Assembly (NCBI GenBank): GCA_900546645.1
Contig: URDR01000017.1
Span: 1 to 43,113, forward strand
Source of the DNA: an uncultured Bacteroides sp.
GTDB lineage: Bacteria > Bacteroidota > Bacteroidia > Bacteroidales > Bacteroidaceae
Direction: 5' to 3'
DNA: 43,113 nt
Made by a program: the position numbers and the translations under genes. The notes below the pieces were generated by a model. That model did not search any database, was not told the DNA's origin, and saw only the letters and a program-made list of their open reading frames with translations. Positions 8,780 through 16,089 of the stretch are shown one piece after another. Every line of letters starts with the position of its first letter. Positions within the stretch are counted from its first letter, which is position 1.

Positions 8780-9904
8780 ATGAATATCATACATATAGTA
8801 CGTGGCGATTTTTCGCCAAATTCCCTAAATGGTGTTTATAGGGTAATAGATTGTTTATCAGTAGATTTGCGTAACCATATAGGGGGGGGTAAAATTACAG
8901 TGTGCAGTGTATATAGAGGGTCACATGAGCCTATTTACCAATCGGAATATTATAACCATGTACAGTTTGATGAGCATCCATTGCGATTTTTTCTGGATGG
9001 AAAGTTCAAGAACTTTTTATTGAGTCAGTCTAAAGATACTGTGTTCCATTTTCATTCGGTATTTATCCCTTGGTTTTTACCGGCTGTGAAGCTGCTGAAG
9101 AGTCATGGCTTTGAGCGAGTGGTGTTGACTCCTCATGGGCAATATGTGGACGAAGCGATGAAACGCTCTTTGAAGAAGAGGATTTTTTTTCGTTTTTTCG
9201 ACCGAAATGTACTTCGTACCGTGGATGCAGTACAGATGATAGGGCATACTGAAGAAAATGAATATATAAATGCGAATGCTAAGGAGAGTTATTTAATACC
9301 TAATGGCTGCGATGTGCTCGATATAGCTCCCAAGGATAAAAAGGAATTGGTGTTTGGCTATTTAGGCAGGCTGGAGATTGCTCAGAAAGGAGTGGATACA
9401 ATGGTTCAAGCCTTTGGATTCTACCGGAAGCAAGGAGGAAAAGGGATTTTACGGATAGCTGGTGACGGAGCTGACAAGGCTCAGCTTCATGCTCTGTGTA
9501 CCGATATGGGTATTGAAAAGGAGGTTGAGTTTGTAGGCAAGGTTTTTGGGGAGGATAAATGGAAGTACCTTCAAAGTTTTACTTGGTTCCTTCATCCTTC
9601 TCATTGGGAGGGCATTCCTACTGCATGCTTGGAAGCAGCTTCGTGTGGGGTTCCACTTATTGTGAGTACAGCTACTAATATGGATAGCTATCTGGAGCAG
9701 TTTCACTCGGGACTTGTCATGCGCTCGGATGGACGGCCTGTACAGGCATTGGCGGATTTGTTGTTTGAGGCGGAAAATATATTTTCAGATGAAAAGGAAT
9801 ATCAGAAGTATGTGGATAATAGTTTGAAAATGATAGCAACTAAATTAAACTGGAATTATATAGCAGAGGAAGTCTTATCAAAACTTTATAAAGGTATTAA
9901 ATAA
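8780..9904 (+). CDS. GT4 family glycosyltransferase with a G8 tract near its start
   Basis: A 374-aa GT-B enzyme. The N-domain begins MNIIHIVRGDFSPNS. The C-domain shows LVFGYLGRLEIAQKGVDTM and the GT4 donor signature HPSHWEGIPTACLEAA, with E-x7-E, then GVPLIVS. It would transfer a sugar with retention of configuration. A G8 run (8882-8889; residues HIGGGKITV, about 34-42) lies very near the start, so a one-base change would abolish almost the whole protein, an efficient ON/OFF position. It is ON here. A 167-nt AT-rich gap separates it from the acyltransferase, in which I find only an 11-codon frame and no clear promoter. Confidence 0.9.
   Translation: MNIIHIVRGDFSPNSLNGVYRVIDCLSVDLRNHIGGGKITVCSVYRGSHEPIYQSEYYNHVQFDEHPLRFFLDGKFKNFLLSQSKDTVFHFHSVFIPWFLPAVKLLKSHGFERVVLTPHGQYVDEAMKRSLKKRIFFRFFDRNVLRTVDAVQMIGHTEENEYINANAKESYLIPNGCDVLDIAPKDKKELVFGYLGRLEIAQKGVDTMVQAFGFYRKQGGKGILRIAGDGADKAQLHALCTDMGIEKEVEFVGKVFGEDKWKYLQSFTWFLHPSHWEGIPTACLEAASCGVPLIVSTATNMDSYLEQFHSGLVMRSDGRPVQALADLLFEAENIFSDEKEYQKYVDNSLKMIATKLNWNYIAEEVLSKLYKGIK
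8882..8889 (+). repeat. G8 homopolymer near the 5' end of the GT4 gene
   Basis: Eight consecutive G about 103 nt into the gene. The frame is intact in this copy. Its early position means that a slip would terminate translation quickly. Confidence 0.9.
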
Positions 9905-9936
9905 TAAATATTGATTAATTTTAAAAAATAATACAT

Positions 9937-10257
9937 ATGGAAGCTAAAGAATTGTCTGAATTGGAAATATTGGATAGAGCTTTGCATGAGCTTGAAAATT
10001 ATTACAATTGCTATCAAACTGAGAAAACTAAGTCGAAACTATCTCACCTTAAAAAGGATAGAGAAAAAGCATGTAATAATATGTATGGCTATGTTAAGTT
10101 TATAAAACGTGAATTGACAGAAAATCCTTATATTCTTTCTGTAATTCAAGATGGATCTTCATTTCAATTTGAAGATTTTGTTACACATGTAGATAGCGAT
10201 ATGCCTGATTATTTGAAAAAAATAAGAAGTAGAATAGAGGCATTGAAAGAAGAATAA
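9937..10257 (+). CDS. 106-aa protein of unknown function in the capsule cluster
   Basis: I do not recognise a family. The protein is soluble, charged and mostly helical in character: LSELEILDRALHELENYY, then a Lys-rich stretch (KTKSKLSHLKKDREKA) suggesting a coiled coil, and a C-terminal IRSRIEALKEE. There is no signal peptide or membrane segment. It lies 32 nt after one GT4 gene and 17 nt before the next, so it is co-transcribed with them. It could be a partner or regulator of a neighbouring transferase, or a hitch-hiking gene. The reading frame looks real because base composition and codon use match its neighbours. Confidence 0.7.
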   Translation: MEAKELSELEILDRALHELENYYNCYQTEKTKSKLSHLKKDREKACNNMYGYVKFIKRELTENPYILSVIQDGSSFQFEDFVTHVDSDMPDYLKKIRSRIEALKEE

Positions 10258-10274
10258 ATAGATTTTGGTTGCTA

Positions 10275-11342
10275 ATGAAGAAAGTTTTAGTAGTTGCAAC
10301 CTCTCGTAAAACGCGAGGGGGGATTACCTCTGTGGTAAAAGCTCATGAAACGGGAGAGCAATGGAAAAAATATCATTGTAAGTGGATTGAGACGCACCGG
10401 GATGGACCGGCTTGGAGAAAGCTCTGGTATTTAGCTACAGCTTTGATTGAGTATGTGTTCTTGCTGCCTTTCTATGATATTGTGCATATTCATGTTGCCA
10501 CCTTGCAGTCTGCAAGACGGAAACAGTATTTTTATATGCTTGCAAAGGCTATGGGTAAAAAGATTATTTTCCATTTTCATCCAGCAGATGAGAAGTTTTT
10601 ATATGATAAAAAAGTTGCTTCTCTCTATCGAAAACTTTTTGATTCTTCAGATAAGGTCTTGGTCCTGAGTGAACAATGGATAAGATGGTTGAAAGAGAGC
10701 ATAGGACAAGGACCTTGGATGGACAAGGTTGAAGTGCTTTATAATCCATGTCCAATCGTAAATCGAAAGGATTTAAAGAGGAAGAAACAAATTTTATATG
10801 CAGGAACTCTAATTCATCGAAAAGGGTATGATGTCTTATTGAAAGCATTTGGAAAAATAGCTAAGAAATATCCAGACTGGGTTGTTGTCTTTGCAGGAAA
10901 TCCTTATTTGAAAGAAGGTGTCAATGAATTGGAAGAGGGACAGAAAATAGCTAAAGAATTAGATATTGAAACTCAAGTAGTTTGGCTGGGTTGGATAAGT
11001 GGCGATGAAAAAGAAAAGGTTTTTAATGAGTCTAGTATCTATTGTTTGGCAAGTGAGGGTGAGGGATTTCCGATGGGGGTTCTTGATGCTTGGTCTTATG
11101 GAATTCCTTGTGTGATGACACCGGTGGGAGGAATACCCGATATTGTTCGTGATGGCATTGAAGGGCTTGTTTTTCCGGTTGGTGACGTAAATGCGCTAGC
11201 TGATGCTTTAGAACGCTTGATTTCTTCAGATTCTTTAAGAAAGAAGATTGTGGATTCGACTGATGAATATGTAAATGGTGCATTTAGTGTAGAAGTAGTG
11301 AATAGAAAACTAGGAGATGTTTATCAATCTTTGAGCAAATAG
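10275..11342 (+). CDS. GT4 family glycosyltransferase
   Basis: A 355-aa GT-B enzyme. The N-terminus MKKVLVVATSRKTRGGITSV contains the Gly-rich loop, and KIIFHFHPADEKF follows. The C-domain has ILYAGTLIHRKGYDVLLKAF and the GT4 signature ASEGEGFPMGVLDAW with E-x7-D, then GIPCVMTPVGGIPDIV. The start is set at ATG 10275; a TTG two codons earlier (10269) is less likely. The stop is followed by the next ATG after 1 nt. It is cytoplasmic; the sugar is unknown. Confidence 0.92.
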   Translation: MKKVLVVATSRKTRGGITSVVKAHETGEQWKKYHCKWIETHRDGPAWRKLWYLATALIEYVFLLPFYDIVHIHVATLQSARRKQYFYMLAKAMGKKIIFHFHPADEKFLYDKKVASLYRKLFDSSDKVLVLSEQWIRWLKESIGQGPWMDKVEVLYNPCPIVNRKDLKRKKQILYAGTLIHRKGYDVLLKAFGKIAKKYPDWVVVFAGNPYLKEGVNELEEGQKIAKELDIETQVVWLGWISGDEKEKVFNESSIYCLASEGEGFPMGVLDAWSYGIPCVMTPVGGIPDIVRDGIEGLVFPVGDVNALADALERLISSDSLRKKIVDSTDEYVNGAFSVEVVNRKLGDVYQSLSK

Positions 11343-11343
11343 T

Positions 11344-12372
11344 ATGAATGAGAATGGTCTGCTTAAACGTTATGACGGTTTAGACTTATTAAAAGTAATT
11401 GCTGCAATCTTTATAACGAACTCTCATTTTCAGCCGCTTTATGAGGATGTAAATGTTGGCTTGGCTACGTTTGGAGTTCATGGGAATGCTTTATTCTTTT
11501 TTGTGTCAGGCTTTTTGCTGATGATGGGATTTGAACGGCACAATAATATGAATTTCATAGATTGGTATAAAGCACGGATTCGGCGATTGTGGCCATCGGT
11601 TTTTATATGGGTGATAGTGGCTGCTGCTTTCTGGGGGCAGAGCTTGTCGGTTGGTAAACTGGTTTGGGCAGATGGATATTGGTTTTTGCAGAGTATTGCG
11701 GTAAATTATATCTTATTTTACTTCCTGCTGAAGGTCCTTTCTGAATATCTCCTTTCTATAACTGGAGAGGGTAAAAATATTATACAAATAATTGTTTTTG
11801 CTAGTTCTTTCATTGTATCTGTGGCGTATTTCTTTTATATGCCTATGGCGGAAGGTTCTCCTTTTCATACAGATTTTCATTTTGTTTGCCATTTTAGTAT
11901 TATGGTAATGGGTGCGATGATTTATAGCAATAAGGATAAAATGGAATGTAATAGAATTGGCAAAGATTTGGTAGGGTTTATCTTCTCTTTTTGCTTGTAT
12001 TTCGTGCTATTGGCTGTGGGAAAGGGAAGAACGGATGTTTTATATTATGTTCAGATACTGGCTTTAATTCCGTTACATCTTTTTATTTATTATGCGTATA
12101 AGGTTGCGTCTTATAAATGGACTGCTTCTTTGTTCAAAAGTAAATATATAGGAGGTGTGCTGAATATTGTTGCTAATTTGACGCTTGAAATCTATGTAGT
12201 GCAGTTTGTTATTATTACGAATAAATGGAATGCACTGTTCCCTTTGAATATACTAATTATTTTTTCTTTAATTTGTTTTGCTGCTTATAGCTTGAAAGTC
12301 ATGACTTCTTTATTTCTTGCTGTGATGTCGAAAGAAAGTTTGCAGTGGAGGAGTTTACTGACTTTTCGTTGA
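11344..12372 (+). CDS. membrane acyltransferase (acyltransferase 3 family)
   Basis: A 342-aa multi-pass protein. The N-terminal signature is RYDGLDLLKVIAAIFITNSH, ending in the asparagine/histidine region typical of the family, then NALFFFVSGFLLMMG and the basic YKARIRRLWPS loop. About 10 helices follow. Likely role: O-acylation of the capsule or of its precursor. It is the second acyltransferase in the cluster, so the polymer may carry two acyl decorations. Low G+C stops abruptly at its end; the next gene is visibly richer in G+C. Confidence 0.88.
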   Translation: MNENGLLKRYDGLDLLKVIAAIFITNSHFQPLYEDVNVGLATFGVHGNALFFFVSGFLLMMGFERHNNMNFIDWYKARIRRLWPSVFIWVIVAAAFWGQSLSVGKLVWADGYWFLQSIAVNYILFYFLLKVLSEYLLSITGEGKNIIQIIVFASSFIVSVAYFFYMPMAEGSPFHTDFHFVCHFSIMVMGAMIYSNKDKMECNRIGKDLVGFIFSFCLYFVLLAVGKGRTDVLYYVQILALIPLHLFIYYAYKVASYKWTASLFKSKYIGGVLNIVANLTLEIYVVQFVIITNKWNALFPLNILIIFSLICFAAYSLKVMTSLFLAVMSKESLQWRSLLTFR

Positions 12373-12384
12373 TTCTTTATTAGT

Positions 12385-13617
12385 ATGCTTAAAATCTTGA
12401 TTAATGCGTATGCCTGCTCTCCGGGAATGGGGAGTGAGCCGGGGATGGCGTGGAACTGGGTGAGTAATCTTGCCAAGTTTTGTGAACTGTTTATTATTAC
12501 GGAAGGTGAGTTTCGGGAGAAGATTGAGGCGGTGATGACTGACTTGCCCGAAGCGAAGAATATGCACTTTTATTATAATCCGGTGAGTGAGGAAATCAGA
12601 ACGATGTGCTGGAACCAGGGTGACTGGCGGTTTTATAAGTATTACCGGGAGTGGCAGTGGAAGACGTATCTGATGGCGAAGGAGATTTGCTTGCATGAAA
12701 AAATTGATGTGCTTCATCAGCTGAACATGATCGGTTTCCGTGAGCCGGGTTATCTGTGGAAGTTGTCGAAGGAGAACGGGGTTCCGTTTGTGTGGGGACC
12801 GGTGGATGCGAAGGACAAGTTCCCTGTAAATTATCTTACGGGAGCTGGTTTGAAGACGAAGCTTTTCATGAGGCTGAAGAATTTTTTGACAATGGTACAG
12901 TTGAAGTATTCGGGGCGTGTGTGTAACGCGGCTCGTCAGGCTTCTGTGGTATTTGCTTCTTCTTCGAACTCGCAGCGTTCTTTCAAGAAGTATATGGGGA
13001 TAGATGCGCCTTTGCTGAATGAAACGGGCTGTTATGTGAAAGACATTCCTCTTTCCATTTGCTCGGATGAGGATGCTTTTCATGTGCTGTGGGTCGGTAA
13101 GATGGATTTTCGCAAGCAGCTTGCCTTGGCTTTACGGGCGGTAGCTATTTCTGGTAATCAGAAGATTCGTCTGCATATCATTGGAGGTGGTAAGGATGAG
13201 TCTTATCGTAGTTTGGCTTCGGAAATGGGGATTGAATCGCAGTGTGTATGGCATGGTGCGGTGAGTCATGATGAGGTGCAGCAAAGGATGCAGGGTGCGG
13301 ATGTCTTTCTCTTTACGAGTGTGGCTGAGGGCACTCCGCATGTGGTGCTGGAGGCGATTGCTAATAACTTGCCAGTGGTTTGTTTTGATACATGCGGTCA
13401 GGGGGATGTGGTGAATGACAAGGTAGGCAGAAAGGTGGCTCTTTCTACGCCGATGCAGTCGGCACATGAGTTTGCATGCTGGCTGAATGAGCTGGAGCAT
13501 GACCGTGAGGTGTTGAAGCGGATGTCGGAGAATTGCCGGCAGCGACAGCAGGAACTGTCGTGGGAGGAGAAAGCGAAAACGATGGTGGAATGGTATGAGA
13601 AGGTGGTGAAAAAGTAA
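12385..13617 (+). CDS. GT4 family glycosyltransferase, last gene of the capsule cluster
   Basis: A 410-aa GT-B protein. It starts MLKILINAYACSPGMGSEPG, a GT4 start with a Gly-rich loop. The C-domain has FHVLWVGKMDFRKQLALAL and the signature SVAEGTPHVVLEAIANNLP with E-x7-E. Codon use is clearly more G+C rich than in the genes from 2.4 to 12.4 kb and resembles the flanking chromosome, so this gene may belong to the conserved 3' end of the locus rather than the exchangeable centre. It is followed by terminator copy 1, which closes the operon. Confidence 0.92.
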   Translation: MLKILINAYACSPGMGSEPGMAWNWVSNLAKFCELFIITEGEFREKIEAVMTDLPEAKNMHFYYNPVSEEIRTMCWNQGDWRFYKYYREWQWKTYLMAKEICLHEKIDVLHQLNMIGFREPGYLWKLSKENGVPFVWGPVDAKDKFPVNYLTGAGLKTKLFMRLKNFLTMVQLKYSGRVCNAARQASVVFASSSNSQRSFKKYMGIDAPLLNETGCYVKDIPLSICSDEDAFHVLWVGKMDFRKQLALALRAVAISGNQKIRLHIIGGGKDESYRSLASEMGIESQCVWHGAVSHDEVQQRMQGADVFLFTSVAEGTPHVVLEAIANNLPVVCFDTCGQGDVVNDKVGRKVALSTPMQSAHEFACWLNELEHDREVLKRMSENCRQRQQELSWEEKAKTMVEWYEKVVKK

Positions 13618-13650
13618 TTAGAAAGTAGAGCCTTATTTCATGTAGCGACT

Positions 13651-13695
13651 AGCCCGGATGATCGGTTATGGTGCCGATGATCCGGGCTTTTTTTT
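13651..13695 (+). terminator. Rho-independent terminator, repeat copy 1
   Basis: Left arm GCCCGGATGATCGG (13652-13665), loop TTATGGTG, right arm CCGATGATCCGGGC (13674-13687). One G-G mismatch interrupts a 14-bp stem, and eight T follow. It ends the capsule operon. Near-identical copies occur at 15927 and 18432. Confidence 0.93.
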
Positions 13696-13770
13696 GTGCC
13701 AAAATGCTTCGGTCTTTCGAAAAACTTTATCTTTTGTCAAACCGGTAAAGATTTTTTTCTGAGAAAAAAC

Positions 13771-13801
13771 TTGTAGTATTAAAATAAAGACGCTATCTTT
13801 G
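13771..13801 (+). promoter_or_regulatory. consensus Bacteroides promoter
   Basis: TTG at 13771-13773, exactly 20 nt, then TATCTTTG at 13794-13801. No start codon of a real gene follows within 270 nt, so its transcript has a long leader or is itself an RNA. Confidence 0.75.
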
Positions 13802-13807
13802 TATTGA

Positions 13808-14040
13808 CAGTTTCCACCACGCCTCTTTTTAATGCGTACCAGGGTGGAACTTTTGCTTTTTATACAGAAGTATTTTTTTATTCATGAAATCACAATCTTA
13901 TTTATTCTCCACATGCCGCCTCTGGTGCACGGAATTTCGAGGATAGGGAGGTGTTATATGGATTGGCATGCCCCAAGATAAGAACTATGATCTTGATATT
14001 CTGTCACAAAACATGTACAAATAAAAACACGCTATTGTTT
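13808..14040 (+). ncRNA. candidate structured leader or small RNA
   Basis: The sequence downstream of the 13771-13801 promoter has no credible ORF. It can form a hairpin from TTTCCACC (about 13811-13818) with GGGTGGAA (about 13842-13849), followed by T-rich sequence. A separate -7 element lies just before module A, so this stretch may be an independent RNA. Family unknown; this is an inference from the promoter and the inverted repeat only. Confidence 0.3.
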
Positions 14041-14047
14041 TATTTTG

Positions 14048-14055
14048 TACCTTTG
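14048..14055 (+). promoter_or_regulatory. -7 element for module A
   Basis: TACCTTTG matches TAnnTTTG and lies 20 nt before the ATG at 14076. No good TTG is found at the -33 position. Confidence 0.6.
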
Positions 14056-14075
14056 CACACAGTTTAGAATGAACT

Positions 14076-14648
14076 ATGACAACTTTTAAAGAAATTCAAG
14101 CGTACTATAATGCATTAAAAGTCGCTTTTCAGAGTAAACAAGAATCGAATACATTTAATAACGACCGCTCTCACAATGCGACCGTTCTTCGGTTTATGTT
14201 GGATCACTCGAAGGCGATTAAGATGTATTGTGGAGAACTCTCTGTTTTCCGCAAGGGTTTTTATGACCATGTGAAAAAGAATGCGGAACAGGGTGATGGT
14301 GTAAAAATAATGGATGCGATGAGTGAGAGCCTACGAACCTTTTTGGCAAAAGACGACACTCACTTAACTATTATTGTAGAGAATTATACGCCCGAACTTT
14401 TGAAGGATGTGGTTGTAGATGAATTTGCCGAGGCTGTGAAAAACGGTCAGGTGGAATTGCGCCAGCTGGGGGATGATCTTTCTTTTAAGAAGGTGCTGAA
14501 CCATTTTACGGTGACTGACAGTAAGATTGTCCGTGCTGAGCAAAGCAAAGAGGAACATAGTGCGGTTTGTACGATGCATGATGATGCTTATTATCAAATG
14601 ATTGATAGCTTTTTCAGTAAACTCTATCTTTTGTCGAGTGCAGTGTAG
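14076..14648 (+). CDS. 190-aa PLD-like protein of an unassigned two-gene module
   Basis: A soluble protein with the layout of a small phospholipase-D-like domain. SHNATVLRFMLDHSKAIKMYC (residues 32-52; quoted as SHNATVLRFMLDHS and KAIKMYC) resembles the helix and first strand of such domains. LTIIVENYTP (97-106) is a central strand. NHFTVTDSKIVRAEQ (142-156) stands where the HxK(x4)D catalytic motif would be but keeps only H143, D148 and K150. A second active-site copy is absent, so it is probably a sensor, scaffold or half-enzyme rather than a classical nuclease. It ends 24 nt before a membrane protein gene, with which it forms an operon. The family resemblance is my own pattern reading and is tentative. 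Confidence 0.7.
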   Translation: MTTFKEIQAYYNALKVAFQSKQESNTFNNDRSHNATVLRFMLDHSKAIKMYCGELSVFRKGFYDHVKKNAEQGDGVKIMDAMSESLRTFLAKDDTHLTIIVENYTPELLKDVVVDEFAEAVKNGQVELRQLGDDLSFKKVLNHFTVTDSKIVRAEQSKEEHSAVCTMHDDAYYQMIDSFFSKLYLLSSAV

Positions 14649-14672
14649 TCTGCTTTTAACGTATAGTCTTTA

Positions 14673-15818
14673 ATGCAAGAAACAATTAGTTTATTAGGAG
14701 GTAGTCAAACTTTTTTAGGCATCATTGCTACATTAACGATTCTTTGTATCTTTCATAATGGTAGTAACTTCATTACGGAAATGCTCTCATTGGTTCAAAA
14801 GCGGATACAAGACCAAATTGATATATTGAGTAAGGTTAAAGTTTCTCAACCAGAATCGACCGAATGGAATTTTCTGATGTATTTCTTGTCAAATGACAAA
14901 AAAGATGATTTACACGAGGAAGGAGCAAGGGTAATGCGTGACATAAACAGCCGTATTGATGCAAAATCCATCGAATATATGGGGCTAGAGGGTGCAAACA
15001 AACCTTTTTTAGATCGTGTTTCCACTTGCTCAGAGCATATCATGGCTCCTTTTTATAGCTTTTTGTATTGTCTGTATGTCTTCGTTTATGATGAACTCCT
15101 GCGCTCTGGTATTCCGGGGAAAGATTGGATACTTTCCAGTTTGGCTATATTTACTTTTTTCTCGTTTGTGTTATGGACATTGGTATGGACTCATTTCTTT
15201 CGGAGTAACTCTGTGGGTTACCAGCATATACAGCGACCGAAAAAAATCTGTGACTTCCTAAAAAAGTGTTCATCGTTTGTAGGAGGACTGGGGAATATAG
15301 GTGCTTCGGGTGTGCGTATCATGGTATGCGTTTTCTTCTTGCTTTTGGCTTTAGGAGGTATTGGCTTTTTTACAGGGATTTCTGAATGGGGCGCAAAAGC
15401 TGTTTTGGTTATGGCTTTGCTTCTTCCCGGTTTGTTTATCGGATTTGCCAAATATTTGGCTAAAGGGGGGAAGCCGGAATATACGCATGTGGTAATTGCC
15501 TCCCATATTTTTATTGCATGGGTGGTCTCTATGGTCTTTGCATTTCTTATCCATGGGGCGGTGGATTATTTTCCTCACCTTGAAGGTTGTTTGTTTGAGT
15601 ACGACAGCTTGATGTTGCTTAAGTTCTTCATTCTTTTCTTCGCTTTGATGAATGGCATTATCTTTCCTTTTTTATTTCCTTATATCAGTTATATGGCTCT
15701 TTACGGGGATGTAAAGAGAAAGGTTGCCTTGGCTAAAGAAGACGTTGCCAAGATGCATGAAGAGAACAATCAGAAACTGAAGGAGTTTTGTGAGAAGATT
15801 CCTTGCGGAAGCGATTAG
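14673..15818 (+). CDS. 381-aa multi-pass membrane protein paired with the PLD-like protein
   Basis: Not recognised as a known family. Seven likely membrane segments are visible: about residues 12-28, 124-139, 152-175, 213-233, 241-262, 272-296 and 313-341. A cytoplasmic-type charged region of about 95 residues lies between the first two, and a charged, helical C-terminal tail (KRKVALAKEDVAKMHEENNQ) follows the last. The last eight codons (374-381) and the stop come from DNA that, in another frame, encodes the tail of a glycosyltransferase, so the native C-terminus has probably been replaced. Partnership with a soluble sensor-like protein next to a Septu-like pair suggests a membrane effector in defence. 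That is inference from context. Confidence 0.75.
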   Translation: MQETISLLGGSQTFLGIIATLTILCIFHNGSNFITEMLSLVQKRIQDQIDILSKVKVSQPESTEWNFLMYFLSNDKKDDLHEEGARVMRDINSRIDAKSIEYMGLEGANKPFLDRVSTCSEHIMAPFYSFLYCLYVFVYDELLRSGIPGKDWILSSLAIFTFFSFVLWTLVWTHFFRSNSVGYQHIQRPKKICDFLKKCSSFVGGLGNIGASGVRIMVCVFFLLLALGGIGFFTGISEWGAKAVLVMALLLPGLFIGFAKYLAKGGKPEYTHVVIASHIFIAWVVSMVFAFLIHGAVDYFPHLEGCLFEYDSLMLLKFFILFFALMNGIIFPFLFPYISYMALYGDVKRKVALAKEDVAKMHEENNQKLKEFCEKIPCGSD

Positions 15819-15937
15819 GGGCTGCCGGAAGGGCGAAGTTTGAAAGGGAGTATACGTTGCCTCGTTTTGAGGCGAATATCAGGCGGTGTCTGGAGGCGTG
15901 TCTGTGGCCAGACTCGTGTACAGTCAAGCCCGGATGA
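15794..15937 (+). pseudogene. out-of-frame relic of a glycosyltransferase C-terminus
   Basis: A frame different from that of the membrane gene reads EDSLRKRLGAAGRAKFEREY followed by TLPRFEANIRRCLEAC. This is the classic GT4 C-terminal tail: a capping helix, then the KFEREYTLxxFExNI pattern. It begins just after an in-frame TGA (15791-15793), overlaps the last eight codons of the 14673 gene, and runs to a TGA inside terminator copy 2 (15935-15937). No upstream GT sequence remains. It marks a past deletion or insertion joint. Confidence 0.7.
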
Positions 15938-15969
15938 TCGGTAATGGTGCCGATGATCCGGGCTTTTTT
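15927..15969 (+). terminator. Rho-independent terminator, repeat copy 2
   Basis: Left arm GCCCGGATGATCGG (15928-15941), loop TAATGGTG, right arm CCGATGATCCGGGC (15950-15963), then six T. It differs from copy 1 by one loop base and a shorter T run. It closes module A. Confidence 0.93.
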
Positions 15970-16031
15970 GTGCCGGTATGGTTCGTGAACATTTTATCTG
16001 GATGGAAATCAGAAGATAAAGTTTTTTATGC

Positions 16032-16063
16032 TTTGTCGTTTTGAGTTTTTATCACTATATTTG
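16032..16063 (+). promoter_or_regulatory. consensus promoter of the Septu-like operon
   Basis: TTTG (16032-16035), 20 nt, then TATATTTG (16056-16063). The ATG at 16090 lies about 20 nt after the expected start point. Confidence 0.75.
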
Positions 16064-16089
16064 TACTAACAAGCTCAATATATATATTT

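Larger units (their letters stand above)
13618..14075 (+). other. 458-nt gap: terminator, promoter, possible leader RNA, second promoter
   Basis: No convincing gene is present. In order it holds terminator copy 1 (13651-13695), a strong promoter (13771-13801), about 200 nt of non-coding sequence with a TTCCACC/GGTGGAA inverted repeat, and the -7 element in front of the module A genes (14048-14055). A 20-codon frame at 13884 (MKSQSYLFSTCRLW...) has no other support. Confidence 0.7.

Noticed and set aside
9191..9198. T8 runs in GT genes (also about 6955-6962) as phase-variable tracts
   Set aside because: Runs of T or A of this length are expected by chance in such AT-rich DNA; only the G/C runs stand out.
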